The notes beneath the pieces are model-generated. The model saw only the letters and a list, made by a program, of their open reading frames with translations, ran no database searches and was not told the DNA's origin. DNA of 5,789 nt from an uncultured Clostridia bacterium (GTDB lineage: Bacteria; Bacillota; Clostridia; Oscillospirales; Ruminococcaceae), in the NCBI GenBank assembly GCA_947165805.1, contig CAMVBT010000166.1:1-5789 (forward strand). The letters are read 5' to 3'. Numbering within the stretch: position 1 is the first letter of the stretch; the number at the start of each line of letters is the position of its first letter. Of the stretch, positions 1 to 5,789 are shown one piece after another. The position numbers were made by a program, and so were the translations under genes.

Positions 1-48
1 CGAGATATCGGTCTCTTTGGTTTTTCTTTTTATTTCCGCTGTTCTCAT
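1..48 (-). CDS. hisB: Imidazoleglycerol-phosphate dehydratase, N-terminal 16 codons only (partial)
   Basis: The reading frame starts with ATG at 46-48 and runs off the left edge of the window. The visible residues are MRTAEIKRKTKETDIS, which is the typical N-terminus of the dehydratase: an arginine-rich start followed by K-R-x-T-x-E-T-x-I, the first beta strand of the family. The enzyme removes water from imidazoleglycerol phosphate to give imidazoleacetol phosphate, the substrate of the HisC encoded just upstream. It begins 9 bp after the hisC stop codon, and its ribosome binding site overlaps that stop, so it is clearly part of the same operon. The rest of the protein, including the metal-binding histidines, lies outside the window. 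I therefore cannot tell whether it is the monofunctional bacterial form or fused to a phosphatase, although the former is usual in this kind of organism. Confidence 0.85.
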   Translation of the reverse strand, partial: MRTAEIKRKTKETDIS

Positions 49-52
49 AGTG

Positions 53-60
53 TCCCCTTA
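53..60 (-). promoter_or_regulatory. hisB ribosome binding site overlapping the hisC stop codon
   Basis: On the minus strand the sequence reads TAAGGGGACACTATG. The TAA is the hisC stop, and its last two bases form part of the AAGGGGA Shine-Dalgarno stretch, four bases before the hisB ATG. Ribosomes ending on hisC would sit on the hisB initiation region, so coupled translation is likely (inference). Confidence 0.7.
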
Positions 61-1113
61 TTTCAGTATCTCGCCGAGAGCGTCATAGAGCTTCTGCATC
101 TCGGTGCTTGTCCCGATAGTGATGCGCAGATAGTCCCTGATAGCCGGTTTGTCCCACCAGCGTACATATATCTTACGCTTTTTCAGCTCCTCGAATATCT
201 TCTGCGCCTCGACTGTCTTATGCTTCACGAACAGGAAGTTGCTCTTTGAATCCGGGAACTCAAAACCCATTCTTGTGAGAGCGTTCTTCGCGCGTTCACG
301 GGTAGTGACTATCTTCGAGCAGGTGCCTTTGTAGTACCCGCTGTCCTTTGCGGCGGCGGTGCCTGCGGCTATCGCGGCTCTGTTCATGGTGTAGGAGTTG
401 ATCGAGAACTTCACGTCGCTCATATACTTTATGAGCTGTGCGTTTCCTATGGCAAATCCTATCCTTATGCCCGCCATGCTGCGGGACTTCGAGAAGGTCT
501 GCACAACGAGCAGATTGTCGTACTTCTTTGTCAGCGGCAGACAGCTTTCTCCGCCGAAGTCGATGTACGCTTCGTCTATTATCACAACGGAGCCCGGATT
601 CGCGCTGACTATCTTTTCGATAGTTTCAACTGTTTCGCATACGCCTGTGGGAGCGTTCGGGTTCGCGATGACTATGCCGCCGTTCTCGAGGGTATAGACT
701 TCCGGGTCGAGGGTGAAGTCGCTGTTGAGCGGGATAGTCTCATAGGGTATCTTGTGTATCTGCGCCCACACGTCATAGAAGGAATAGGTGATCTCCGGGA
801 AGAGTATGGGCCTGTCCGAGTTGAAGAATGTCATGAACGCGAGAGACAGGACATCGTCCGAGCCCACGCCGACAAATACCTCCTCGGGCTTTACTTTGTA
901 TTCCGCAGCGATCGCGTTTACGAGCTCCGAGGCGTCCGGATCGGGATACAGCCTCATATCCTTGTAGTCAAGGCTCTCCAGAGCTTCCTTTTCGGCAGGG
1001 GAGGGGGGATAGGGGTTCTCGTTCGTATTAAGCTTGATGATATCCTTTTCTTTCGGCTGTTCACCCGGAATATAAGGTTCAGCCTTTCTTACGTTGTTTT
1101 CCCATTCGGCCAT
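58..1113 (-). CDS. hisC: Histidinol-phosphate aminotransferase
   Basis: HisC is a cytoplasmic, PLP-dependent class I/II aminotransferase that converts imidazoleacetol phosphate and glutamate to L-histidinol phosphate and 2-oxoglutarate. The 351-residue length is normal for the family. Visible landmarks in order are the N-terminal substrate-lid motif LNTNENPYPPSP (28-39), RLYPDPDA (54-61) with the conserved tyrosine, GVGSDD (82-87) for the cofactor phosphate region, NPNAPTG (151-157), DEAYIDF (180-186) with the aspartate that pairs with the pyridine nitrogen, TFSKSRSMAGIRIGF (206-220) with Lys209 as the expected Schiff-base lysine, and RITIGT (330-335) with the carboxylate-binding arginine. 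The start is supported by AAAGGA nine bases upstream. It lies 36 bp after hisD and 9 bp before hisB. Many his operons of Gram-positive bacteria carry hisC elsewhere, so its place between hisD and hisB is a lineage trait. HisC enzymes can also accept aromatic keto acids; specificity here is inferred from the operon. Confidence 0.95.
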   Translation of the reverse strand: MAEWENNVRKAEPYIPGEQPKEKDIIKLNTNENPYPPSPAEKEALESLDYKDMRLYPDPDASELVNAIAAEYKVKPEEVFVGVGSDDVLSLAFMTFFNSDRPILFPEITYSFYDVWAQIHKIPYETIPLNSDFTLDPEVYTLENGGIVIANPNAPTGVCETVETIEKIVSANPGSVVIIDEAYIDFGGESCLPLTKKYDNLLVVQTFSKSRSMAGIRIGFAIGNAQLIKYMSDVKFSINSYTMNRAAIAAGTAAAKDSGYYKGTCSKIVTTRERAKNALTRMGFEFPDSKSNFLFVKHKTVEAQKIFEELKKRKIYVRWWDKPAIRDYLRITIGTSTEMQKLYDALGEILK

Positions 1114-1149
1114 TTCGGTAATTCCTTTCTTGCAGTGCGGTCGGAGAGG

Positions 1150-2445
1150 TCACTTGCGAAGATCCTCTGTTCTTACTTTTATCGAATTTGCGTGAGCTGT
1201 CAGTCTTTCGCGCTCGGCGACGCGGATTATATCGTCAGCCGCGGAGTTGAGAGCGTCCGCCGTGTAGTAGATGTAGCTGGACTTCTTGATGAAGCTGTCC
1301 ACGGAGAGCGGCGAGAAGAATCTTGCGGTCCCGGAGGTCGGAAGAACGTGGTTCGGTCCGGCGTAGTAGTCGCCGAGCGGTTCGGGAGCGTATTCCCCGA
1401 GGAACAGCGACCCCACATTGACGATCTTTCCGATGTATTCGAGCGGGTTCGCCGCCACGACCTCACAATGCTCCGGAGCGAGGGCGTTCGCGATCTCGCA
1501 GGCTTCGTACAGCGTCTTTGTGACGATGATCTTGCCGTAGTTCGTGAGTGAATAGTCGATGATCTCTTTTCTTTCGAGACCCTGTATCTGGCGTTCTATC
1601 TCGGCGGTCGTTTCCTTCGCTATGCGCTCGCTGGTGGTAATGAGTATCGCGCTTGCGAGCTTGTCGTGCTCCGCCTGCGACATAAGGTCGGCGGCGAGGT
1701 ATTTCGGGTTCGCAGTGTCATCGGCTACCACAAGTATCTCGCTCGGACCTGCTATCATATCAATATCGACCGTTCCGTAGAGCAGCTTCTTGGCTGTTGC
1801 GACGAAGATGTTGCCGGGGCCGACTATCTTTGATACCTTCGGTATCTCTTCTGTGCCGTAGGCGAGAGCCGCAACAGCCTGCGCGCCGCCGCACATGAAG
1901 ATGCTGTCCACTCCGCACAGCGCCGCCGCGACGAGTATGTCCTTATTCGGAGTACCGTCCTTCAGCGGAGGGGTGACCATTACGATCTCGCCCACGCCGG
2001 CAATTCTCGCGGGTATCGCGTTCATGAGCACCGACGACGGATAAGCCGCCGTACCTCCGGGAACGTACAGTCCCACCTTGTCGAGCCCGCGCACTCTCTG
2101 TCCGAGTATGCAGCCGGTCTCGTCTGTCATCATATAGCCGTTCTGCTTCTGTCTTTCGTGGAAGGCGGTTATCTTCTCGACGCAGTTGAGCAGCGAATCC
2201 ACGAAATCCCTGTCCGCCTCGGTGAGCGCGTCCTGTATCACTTCCTGCGGCACTCTGTAATACTTTGTATCGGGGCAGTCGAACTTCGCGGTGTACTGCT
2301 TGACGGCCTTGTCGCCGTTCTCTCTTACGTCCGCGATTATCGCCCGCACCGTCTTTTCAACGTCGGCGTTTATCTCGCCGCTTCTTTTTTCGACTTCCCT
2401 GAGAAACAGCTTCTCGCTTCCGTCGGCGTATATTGTTCCTATCAT
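1150..2445 (-). CDS. hisD: Histidinol dehydrogenase
   Basis: HisD is a zinc-dependent, cytoplasmic dehydrogenase that carries out the last two steps of the pathway, oxidising L-histidinol through histidinal to L-histidine with two NAD+. The 431 residues match the family length. Residues seen include the NAD/substrate region YVPGGTAAYPSSVLM (127-141), the signature around DMIAGPSEILVVAD (229-242), MSQAEHD (255-261) with zinc ligands Gln257 and His260, APEHCEVV (323-330) with the catalytic Glu325-His326 pair, GDYYAGPNHVLPT (358-370) with zinc ligand Asp359, and RLTAHANSI (414-422) with the last zinc ligand, His418. All catalytic and metal positions known from the E. coli enzyme have a match, so the protein should be active. 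The ATG is preceded by GAAAGGA about nine bases upstream, with no competing in-frame start. The gene lies 20 bp after hisG and 36 bp before hisC. Confidence 0.97.
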   Translation of the reverse strand: MIGTIYADGSEKLFLREVEKRSGEINADVEKTVRAIIADVRENGDKAVKQYTAKFDCPDTKYYRVPQEVIQDALTEADRDFVDSLLNCVEKITAFHERQKQNGYMMTDETGCILGQRVRGLDKVGLYVPGGTAAYPSSVLMNAIPARIAGVGEIVMVTPPLKDGTPNKDILVAAALCGVDSIFMCGGAQAVAALAYGTEEIPKVSKIVGPGNIFVATAKKLLYGTVDIDMIAGPSEILVVADDTANPKYLAADLMSQAEHDKLASAILITTSERIAKETTAEIERQIQGLERKEIIDYSLTNYGKIIVTKTLYEACEIANALAPEHCEVVAANPLEYIGKIVNVGSLFLGEYAPEPLGDYYAGPNHVLPTSGTARFFSPLSVDSFIKKSSYIYYTADALNSAADDIIRVAERERLTAHANSIKVRTEDLRK

Positions 2446-2465
2446 AAGAAAATTTCCTTTCGGTG

Positions 2466-3107
2466 TTATCTGTCAAGTGCTTTCAGCATCTCGTCCGAGA
2501 GCGCCTCTATCCTGTCCTTTTTCAGCTTCATGCTGACTGTGTTTACTATAAGTCTCGCGGATATCGGGACGACGTCCTCGATCACTTCGAGCCCGTTTTC
2601 TTTCAGGGTCGTTCCGGTCTCCACGATATCGACGATTCCGTCCGCGATCTTCAGGAGCGGAGCCAGCTCCACGGAGCCCTCTATCTTCACGATATCGACG
2701 TCCATTCGCTTGCTCTCGAAGAAATGTCGTGTAACAGCCGGGTATTTGGTGGCTACGGTCTTTACGCCCACGCCGCCGTAGAAATCGGTGCCTTTTTTCC
2801 CCGCAAGAGCGAACCTGCACCTTCCGAAGCCGAGATCGGCGATCTCATAGTACTGTCCGCCGTGCTCGAGTATCGTGTCCTTTCCGACGACGCCCATATC
2901 GCAGGCGCCGAGCTCCACATAAGTGATGACATCGGCGGCCTTGGCGAGCACGACCTCTATATTCTGTCCGGGTATGTTCAGTATAAGTCTCCTGCCCTTG
3001 TCGCGAAGCTCGGAAACATCGTATCCCATTTTTTCAAAAAGTCCCACGGTGTCCTTTTCGAGACGTCCCTTTGTAAGAGCTATACGGACTGCATTGTTGT
3101 CATTCAT
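2466..3107 (-). CDS. hisG: ATP phosphoribosyltransferase, short form catalytic subunit
   Basis: HisG catalyses the committed first step: ATP plus PRPP gives N1-(5-phosphoribosyl)-ATP and pyrophosphate. The protein has 213 residues, the short form (HisG-S) that lacks the C-terminal histidine-binding domain of the long form and needs HisZ for activity and feedback inhibition. Visible motifs are IALTKGRL (9-16), DMGVVGKD (70-77), and the family signature from Glu143 to Leu168 (E-G-S-V-E-L-A-P followed by ADGIVDIVETGTTL), with the PRPP-binding loop ETGTTL at 163-168. I chose the ATG at 3105-3107 because AAGGAGGG lies seven bases upstream and homology begins directly after it. An in-frame ATG 57 bases further upstream would overlap hisZ and add residues unlike the family. 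HisZ is encoded 13 bp upstream, consistent with making the two partners of the complex together. Confidence 0.96.
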   Translation of the reverse strand: MNDNNAVRIALTKGRLEKDTVGLFEKMGYDVSELRDKGRRLILNIPGQNIEVVLAKAADVITYVELGACDMGVVGKDTILEHGGQYYEIADLGFGRCRFALAGKKGTDFYGGVGVKTVATKYPAVTRHFFESKRMDVDIVKIEGSVELAPLLKIADGIVDIVETGTTLKENGLEVIEDVVPISARLIVNTVSMKLKKDRIEALSDEMLKALDR

Positions 3108-3114
3108 TCCCGCA

Positions 3115-3122
3115 CCCTCCTT
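3115..3122 (-). promoter_or_regulatory. hisG ribosome binding site overlapping the hisZ stop codon
   Basis: The minus strand reads AAGGAGGG, the strongest Shine-Dalgarno sequence in the window, seven bases before the hisG ATG. The hisZ stop TAA (3121-3123) supplies its first two A bases. It fixes the hisG start. Together with the HisZ-HisG complex, it suggests coupled synthesis of the two subunits, perhaps with HisG in excess (inference). Confidence 0.8.
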
Positions 3123-4320
3123 ACAGCTCCTCGGACGTGATCCCGTCCGGAGCAACGATATCAAGACGCTTTATCCCACGCGTTACGGCAAGCTTTCTCG
3201 CTTCTTCCGCGGAGGACAGATCGGCGTATTCGGCGGTAAGTCCGTCGGCTATCAGACTGCGGCAGTGCTTTATGGCATCTGTGAGACTGCCGGCCTCCGA
3301 GTATATCATAACATCGGGAGCGGGGGTCAGCATACCGCCGGAGCGCTTGAGAAGCGCGTTTGCGACGGCGTTCTCGTTCACTGCGAAGCCTGTTGCGGGT
3401 ATATCCGCTCCGAAATCGGCGAGCACCTTGTCATACCTGCCTCCCGAGAGCACAGGCATACCGTAGCCGTGGATATAGCCCTTGAAGACTATGCCGGTGT
3501 AGTAGTCCTGACTCTTGCTGACCATGCCGAGATCGACGGTGACCTTGCCGCCCGTGCCTATGGCGCAGAGATTGTCGTAGACAGTTCCGAGCCGCTCGAG
3601 CATGGGGCGCGCCTCCTCGGGGAGCAGCTTTTCCGCCTCGCCGAGTATCTCTCTGCCGCCGAACAGCCTTGCAAGCCTGCCTGTCGCGGCGGCGTAAGCG
3701 TTGTCGGAGTATTTCGCGAGCATACCGTCGAGAGCAGGGTAATTCTTGCCGAGCATATATTCTCTCAGTTCATCGAGCTCATGCTCGTCAAGCCCGAGCT
3801 TTGCGGACAGCAGGGTGAAGAAGCCGCTGTCACCTATCTCGAAGCGGTAATCGTCTTCCTCGAAGGATTCCATGACCTCCGCGGCTATAGACAAAGCCTC
3901 CATATCCGCCTTCATCGTATCTCCGCCGATTATCTCGATGCCGCTCTGGAAGAACTCGTCATCTCTGCCGCTTTCCTTCGGGTTGGCTCTGTATATGGTC
4001 TGGTTGTAGAACAGCTTGAGGGGGAGTGCGGAGCCGCTGAGTCTCGTTCCCACAAGCCTTGCTATGGGCAGCGTGGAGTCCGGTCTCATCACTACCAGCC
4101 GTCCCTTGCCGTCTGTCAGCTTGTAAAGCTCCTGCTGCGAGTAATGTCGGGTCTTGCTGTTGAACACGTCGAAGAATTCGAGACCGGGAGTTATCACCTC
4201 GGAATATCCGTGGCCGGTGAATATTTTCCTCAGCTTCTCTCCGACGCTGCGCAGCGCGGCACATTCGCCGTATATCAGGTCTCTGGTCCCTTCGGGGGTT
4301 ATCAGATCGAATTTTTTCAT
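3121..4320 (-). CDS. hisZ: ATP phosphoribosyltransferase regulatory subunit, HisRS-like paralogue
   Basis: HisZ is a paralogue of histidyl-tRNA synthetase that has lost charging activity and forms a complex with short HisG, providing activation and histidine feedback. It has 399 residues from the ATG at 4318-4320. That start has GAGG nine bases upstream and begins MKKFDLITPEGTRD, the usual class II N-terminus. Class II-like segments are visible: TPGLEFFDVF (44-53), MRPDSTLPIARLV (78-90), YRANP (110-114), EFFQSGIEIIGGD (122-134), DYYTGIVFKGY (272-282) and LSGGRYDKVL (291-300). In true synthetases the DYYTG region is preceded by R-G-L with a catalytic arginine; here it is K-S-Q, which argues against tRNA charging. 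After residue 335 there is a shortened alpha/beta segment resembling the first part of the synthetase anticodon-binding domain. A HisS assignment is less likely because of length, motif loss and the adjacent short hisG. Earlier in-frame ATGs lie in the promoter/operator region or in the antiporter gene and are rejected. Confidence 0.94.
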   Translation of the reverse strand: MKKFDLITPEGTRDLIYGECAALRSVGEKLRKIFTGHGYSEVITPGLEFFDVFNSKTRHYSQQELYKLTDGKGRLVVMRPDSTLPIARLVGTRLSGSALPLKLFYNQTIYRANPKESGRDDEFFQSGIEIIGGDTMKADMEALSIAAEVMESFEEDDYRFEIGDSGFFTLLSAKLGLDEHELDELREYMLGKNYPALDGMLAKYSDNAYAAATGRLARLFGGREILGEAEKLLPEEARPMLERLGTVYDNLCAIGTGGKVTVDLGMVSKSQDYYTGIVFKGYIHGYGMPVLSGGRYDKVLADFGADIPATGFAVNENAVANALLKRSGGMLTPAPDVMIYSEAGSLTDAIKHCRSLIADGLTAEYADLSSAEEARKLAVTRGIKRLDIVAPDGITSEEL

Positions 4321-4346
4321 AGGTTCTGTCCTCTGCTTTAGTGTGC

Positions 4347-4372
4347 TACTATGGTAATTGATTACCATAGTA
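4347..4372. promoter_or_regulatory. 26-bp palindromic operator over the his operon transcription start
   Basis: Two perfect 12-base arms, TACTATGGTAAT and ATTACCATAGTA, are separated by the two bases TG. Relative to the predicted promoter on the minus strand the palindrome covers about -4 to +22, just downstream of the -10 box, where a bound dimer would block initiation. The symmetry is far beyond chance for a 142-bp spacer. Inference: it is the binding site of a his-operon repressor. TrpR-superfamily regulators (HisR/YerC) have been proposed for histidine genes in Gram-positive bacteria and are a candidate, but I cannot confirm a motif match from memory, and no regulator gene is in the window. 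Confidence 0.7.
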
Positions 4373-4374
4373 AT

Positions 4375-4403
4375 ATGATAACATTTTTGGAGCTTCAAGT
4401 CAA
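4375..4403 (-). promoter_or_regulatory. Sigma-A/sigma-70 type promoter of the his operon
   Basis: Reading the minus strand, the -35 box is TTGACT (4403-4398), followed by exactly 17 bases and the -10 box TATCAT (4380-4375). Each box matches the consensus at five of six positions. The predicted start is an A near 4368, giving a leader of about 48 nt before hisZ. That is too short to hold a T-box riboswitch or a peptide attenuator. An alternative pair, TTGAAG at 4398-4393 with TATTAC at 4375-4370, is weaker. Confidence 0.75.
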
Positions 4404-4447
4404 TAGGCTCGGCTAATTTCGCCGAATTGCATAACAGGCGTCTGTGT

Positions 4448-4456
4448 TGTGGATAA
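4448..4456 (-). other. Isolated perfect match to the DnaA-box consensus
   Basis: The minus strand reads TTATCCACA, the classical DnaA-box sequence, six bases beyond the antiporter stop codon. It is a single copy with no AT-rich unwinding region or box cluster, so it is not an origin. By base composition alone such a 9-mer would appear in a window of this size a few times in a hundred, so it may be chance. Confidence 0.25.
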
Positions 4457-4462
4457 CAATTG

Positions 4463-5665
4463 TCAGTTCTGCACCACAGCAGGCGCGGCATCCGGCTTGT
4501 CCTCGCCCTTGTAGAGGATTTTCAGGATTATCGGAGTGGTGACCGATGACACGATTATCAGCAGTATGACCGATGTGAAGTAAGCAGGGTCCATCATTCC
4601 GACCGAAAGCCCCTTCTGCGACACGATCAGAGCCACCTCGCCGCGGGTCATCATACCGACGCCGACTTTGAGGCTGTCCTTGAAGCTGTTGCCGAGCAGC
4701 TTTGCCGTAAGTCCGCAGCCGATGACCTTTGTGATGAGTGCCGTGAACACGAACGCCGCCGAGAATATCAGCAGGGCAGGGGTTATGCCGTCAAACTGCG
4801 TTTTCAGGCCGATACTCGCGAAGAATACGGGACCGAACATCATGTACGAGCTCACGTCCATTTTCTCGGCTATGTAGTCCGAGTCACGCAGGTTGCACAG
4901 GATAAGTCCCGCCACATACGCGCCCGTTATATCGGCTATCCCGAAGAACTTCTCTGCGGAATATGCCATAATCATGCACAGCGCAAGCCCGAGTATCGGT
5001 ATCCTGCGCTTGTGCGGATATCTCTTGTCTATGAATTTGAAGATATAGTAGCATACGATGCCGACGCCCAGCGCGAAGAGTATGAACAGCCCTGTCTGTA
5101 ATGCAACGTCGAGCGGCTTTGATTCGGGGTTCTTGAACCCGATAACGAACGTCAGCACGATGATGCCTATGATATCGTCGATTATCGCGGAGCTGAGTAT
5201 GAGCGTTCCGATGCGTCCCTTGAGATGCCCGAGCTCCTTGAGCGTCTGCACGGTGATACCGACCGAGGTCGCGGTCATTATGGTGCCGATGAACACCGCC
5301 CGCATGAACTCCTCGCTGCCCCATTCGGAAAAACCGAATATCAGCATATATGTAAGAGCGCCGCCCGCCAGCGGTACTAACACACCTACCAGCGCTATGA
5401 GCAGCGCCTTGGGGCCGGTTTTAAGCAGGTCTTTCATATTGGTCTCGAGACCCGCGCCGAACATGATGAGTATAACGCCTATCTCCGCCATTCTCGACAG
5501 GAAATCGGACTGTCCGACCCAGCCGAGTATCGACGGCCCGAGTATCAGTCCCGCGATGATCTCTCCCACTACCTGCGGAGCCTTCAGCTTATTCGCGATC
5601 AGCCCGAACACCTTTGCCGTGACGATTATCAGGGCAAGATCCTTCAAGAATTCAAAGCTTTCCAT
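4463..5665 (-). CDS. CPA2-family monovalent cation/proton antiporter (Na+/H+ exchanger domain), no RCK domain
   Basis: This 400-residue membrane protein belongs to the CPA2 group of sodium or potassium/proton exchangers (NapA, GerN and the Kef membrane domain). About 12-13 hydrophobic segments run from residue 6 to 385, with short charged loops and a brief polar tail (386-400). Diagnostic segments are APQVVGEIIAGLILGPSILG (29-48), the early motif of the family; LSSAIIDDIIGIIVL (157-171) with the double aspartate Asp163-Asp164 at the ion-binding site; FGPVFFASIGL (277-287); and MMTRGEVALIV (338-348). The Asp-Asp pair is associated with electrogenic exchange in NapA-like proteins. There is no C-terminal nucleotide-binding (RCK/TrkA) domain, so it is not a complete KefB/KefC channel-type protein. 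Probable role is pH or sodium homeostasis at the inner membrane; the cation cannot be told from sequence. The ATG has GAAGG ten bases upstream. It precedes the his operon by 142 bp on the same strand, with its own likely promoter and no obvious functional link. Confidence 0.9.
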   Translation of the reverse strand: MESFEFLKDLALIIVTAKVFGLIANKLKAPQVVGEIIAGLILGPSILGWVGQSDFLSRMAEIGVILIMFGAGLETNMKDLLKTGPKALLIALVGVLVPLAGGALTYMLIFGFSEWGSEEFMRAVFIGTIMTATSVGITVQTLKELGHLKGRIGTLILSSAIIDDIIGIIVLTFVIGFKNPESKPLDVALQTGLFILFALGVGIVCYYIFKFIDKRYPHKRRIPILGLALCMIMAYSAEKFFGIADITGAYVAGLILCNLRDSDYIAEKMDVSSYMMFGPVFFASIGLKTQFDGITPALLIFSAAFVFTALITKVIGCGLTAKLLGNSFKDSLKVGVGMMTRGEVALIVSQKGLSVGMMDPAYFTSVILLIIVSSVTTPIILKILYKGEDKPDAAPAVVQN

Positions 5666-5702
5666 TTTTCAGATGCCTTCTTCTGTTCTTTTTATAGTCT
5701 GT

Positions 5703-5708
5703 ATTATA
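5703..5708 (-). promoter_or_regulatory. Candidate -10 box of the antiporter gene
   Basis: The minus strand carries an exact TATAAT at 5708-5703, 37 bases before the antiporter ATG, giving a predicted leader of about 30 nt. No good -35 box lies 16-18 bases upstream, because that position falls inside the GC-rich inverted repeat at 5715-5737. A TG lies close upstream but one base off the extended -10 spacing. The promoter may be weak or activator-dependent, or the match may be accidental. Confidence 0.45.
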
Positions 5709-5714
5709 TTCAAA

Positions 5715-5737
5715 CAGCGGCAGTCCGTCTGCCGCTG
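5715..5737 (-). terminator. 9-bp perfect GC-rich inverted repeat; possible terminator of the gene beyond the right edge, or an operator
   Basis: Arms CAGCGGCAG and CTGCCGCTG flank a 5-base loop. In a minus-strand transcript this is a strong hairpin followed by TTTGAATAT, a poor but T-containing tail. It lies 17 bases after a possible stop codon TAA (5755-5757) ending a frame that enters from the right edge with ...KYYFALLPA. Termination of an upstream minus-strand gene is the simplest reading. Because it covers the -35 zone of the antiporter promoter, an operator is the alternative. Confidence 0.4.
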
Positions 5738-5789
5738 CCGCGTCTGTTGTCTGTTTATGCCGGAAGCAGCGCAAAATAGTACTTTATCA

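Noticed and set aside
754..1551. Plus-strand open frame of 265 codons opposite hisC and hisD
   Set aside because: It spans the hisC-hisD junction in antisense, is very rich in arginine and valine as expected of a shadow frame, and has no clear ribosome binding site or domain.
3108..3164. N-terminal extension of HisG by 19 residues
   Set aside because: It would overlap the end of hisZ, has an unconserved character and lacks a ribosome site as good as the AAGGAGGG in front of the shorter start.
2923..4341. Long plus-strand open frame of 472 codons opposite hisZ and hisG
   Set aside because: It is antisense to two well-supported genes, its translation has no recognisable motifs, and biased codon use in the real genes readily leaves the opposite strand open.
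4409..4425. Small hairpin as terminator of the antiporter gene
   Set aside because: The five-pair stem with a seven-base loop lacks a following T-run on the minus strand.
4451..4461. Similarity of GGATAACAATT to part of the E. coli lac operator
   Set aside because: Only one half-site with no symmetric partner, no lac genes nearby, and it overlaps the DnaA-box match; treated as coincidence.
4321..4491. N-terminal extension of HisZ by up to 57 residues
   Set aside because: The extension translates the palindrome, the promoter and the antiporter tail. Family similarity begins exactly at MKKFDLITPEGTRD with its own GAGG site.
5755..5789. Possible C-terminus (...IKYYFALLPA) of a minus-strand gene entering from the right edge
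   Set aside because: Only about 11 codons are visible and another frame is also open there. Its place before the hairpin is suggestive but not enough to call a gene.

Overview
The window holds the start of a histidine biosynthesis operon read on the minus strand (right to left), preceded by a monovalent cation/proton antiporter gene on the same strand. The genes in transcription order are: CPA2 antiporter, a 142-bp intergenic region with promoter and operator, hisZ, hisG, hisD, hisC, and the first 16 codons of hisB, cut by the left edge. All full-length genes have family-typical lengths and intact key residues. I saw no frameshift, insertion sequence, CRISPR, tRNA or rRNA.

Organism. A short HisG paired with a HisZ regulatory subunit, clear AAGGAG-type ribosome binding sites, moderately GC-rich DNA and free use of ATA for isoleucine suggest a Gram-positive anaerobe of the Clostridia, probably Ruminococcus-like or another Oscillospiraceae member. 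This is inference from gene content and style, not from a phylogenetic marker.

Region by region. Positions 5666-5789 are noncoding, apart from a possible 3' end of a gene beyond the window. They carry a perfect 9-bp inverted repeat and a consensus -10 box in front of the antiporter. Positions 4463-5665 encode the antiporter. Positions 4321-4462 hold a near-consensus promoter (TTGACT, 17 nt, TATCAT) pointing into hisZ, with a 26-bp palindrome (12-bp perfect arms) over the predicted transcription start. Positions 1-4320 are the tightly packed his genes, with gaps of 13, 20, 36 and 9 bp. The hisZ and hisC stop codons lie inside the ribosome binding sites of the following genes, which suggests translational coupling.

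How the genes work together. HisG with HisZ joins ATP and PRPP in the first, feedback-controlled step. HisB and HisC act late, on imidazoleglycerol phosphate and imidazoleacetol phosphate, and HisD oxidises histidinol to histidine. The middle-pathway genes (hisH, hisA, hisF, hisI) are not here and may follow beyond the left edge. The predicted leader is only about 48 nt, too short for a T-box or attenuator, so the palindrome is the best candidate for transcriptional control. That operator is the most interesting item here. I found no convincing new biological system.
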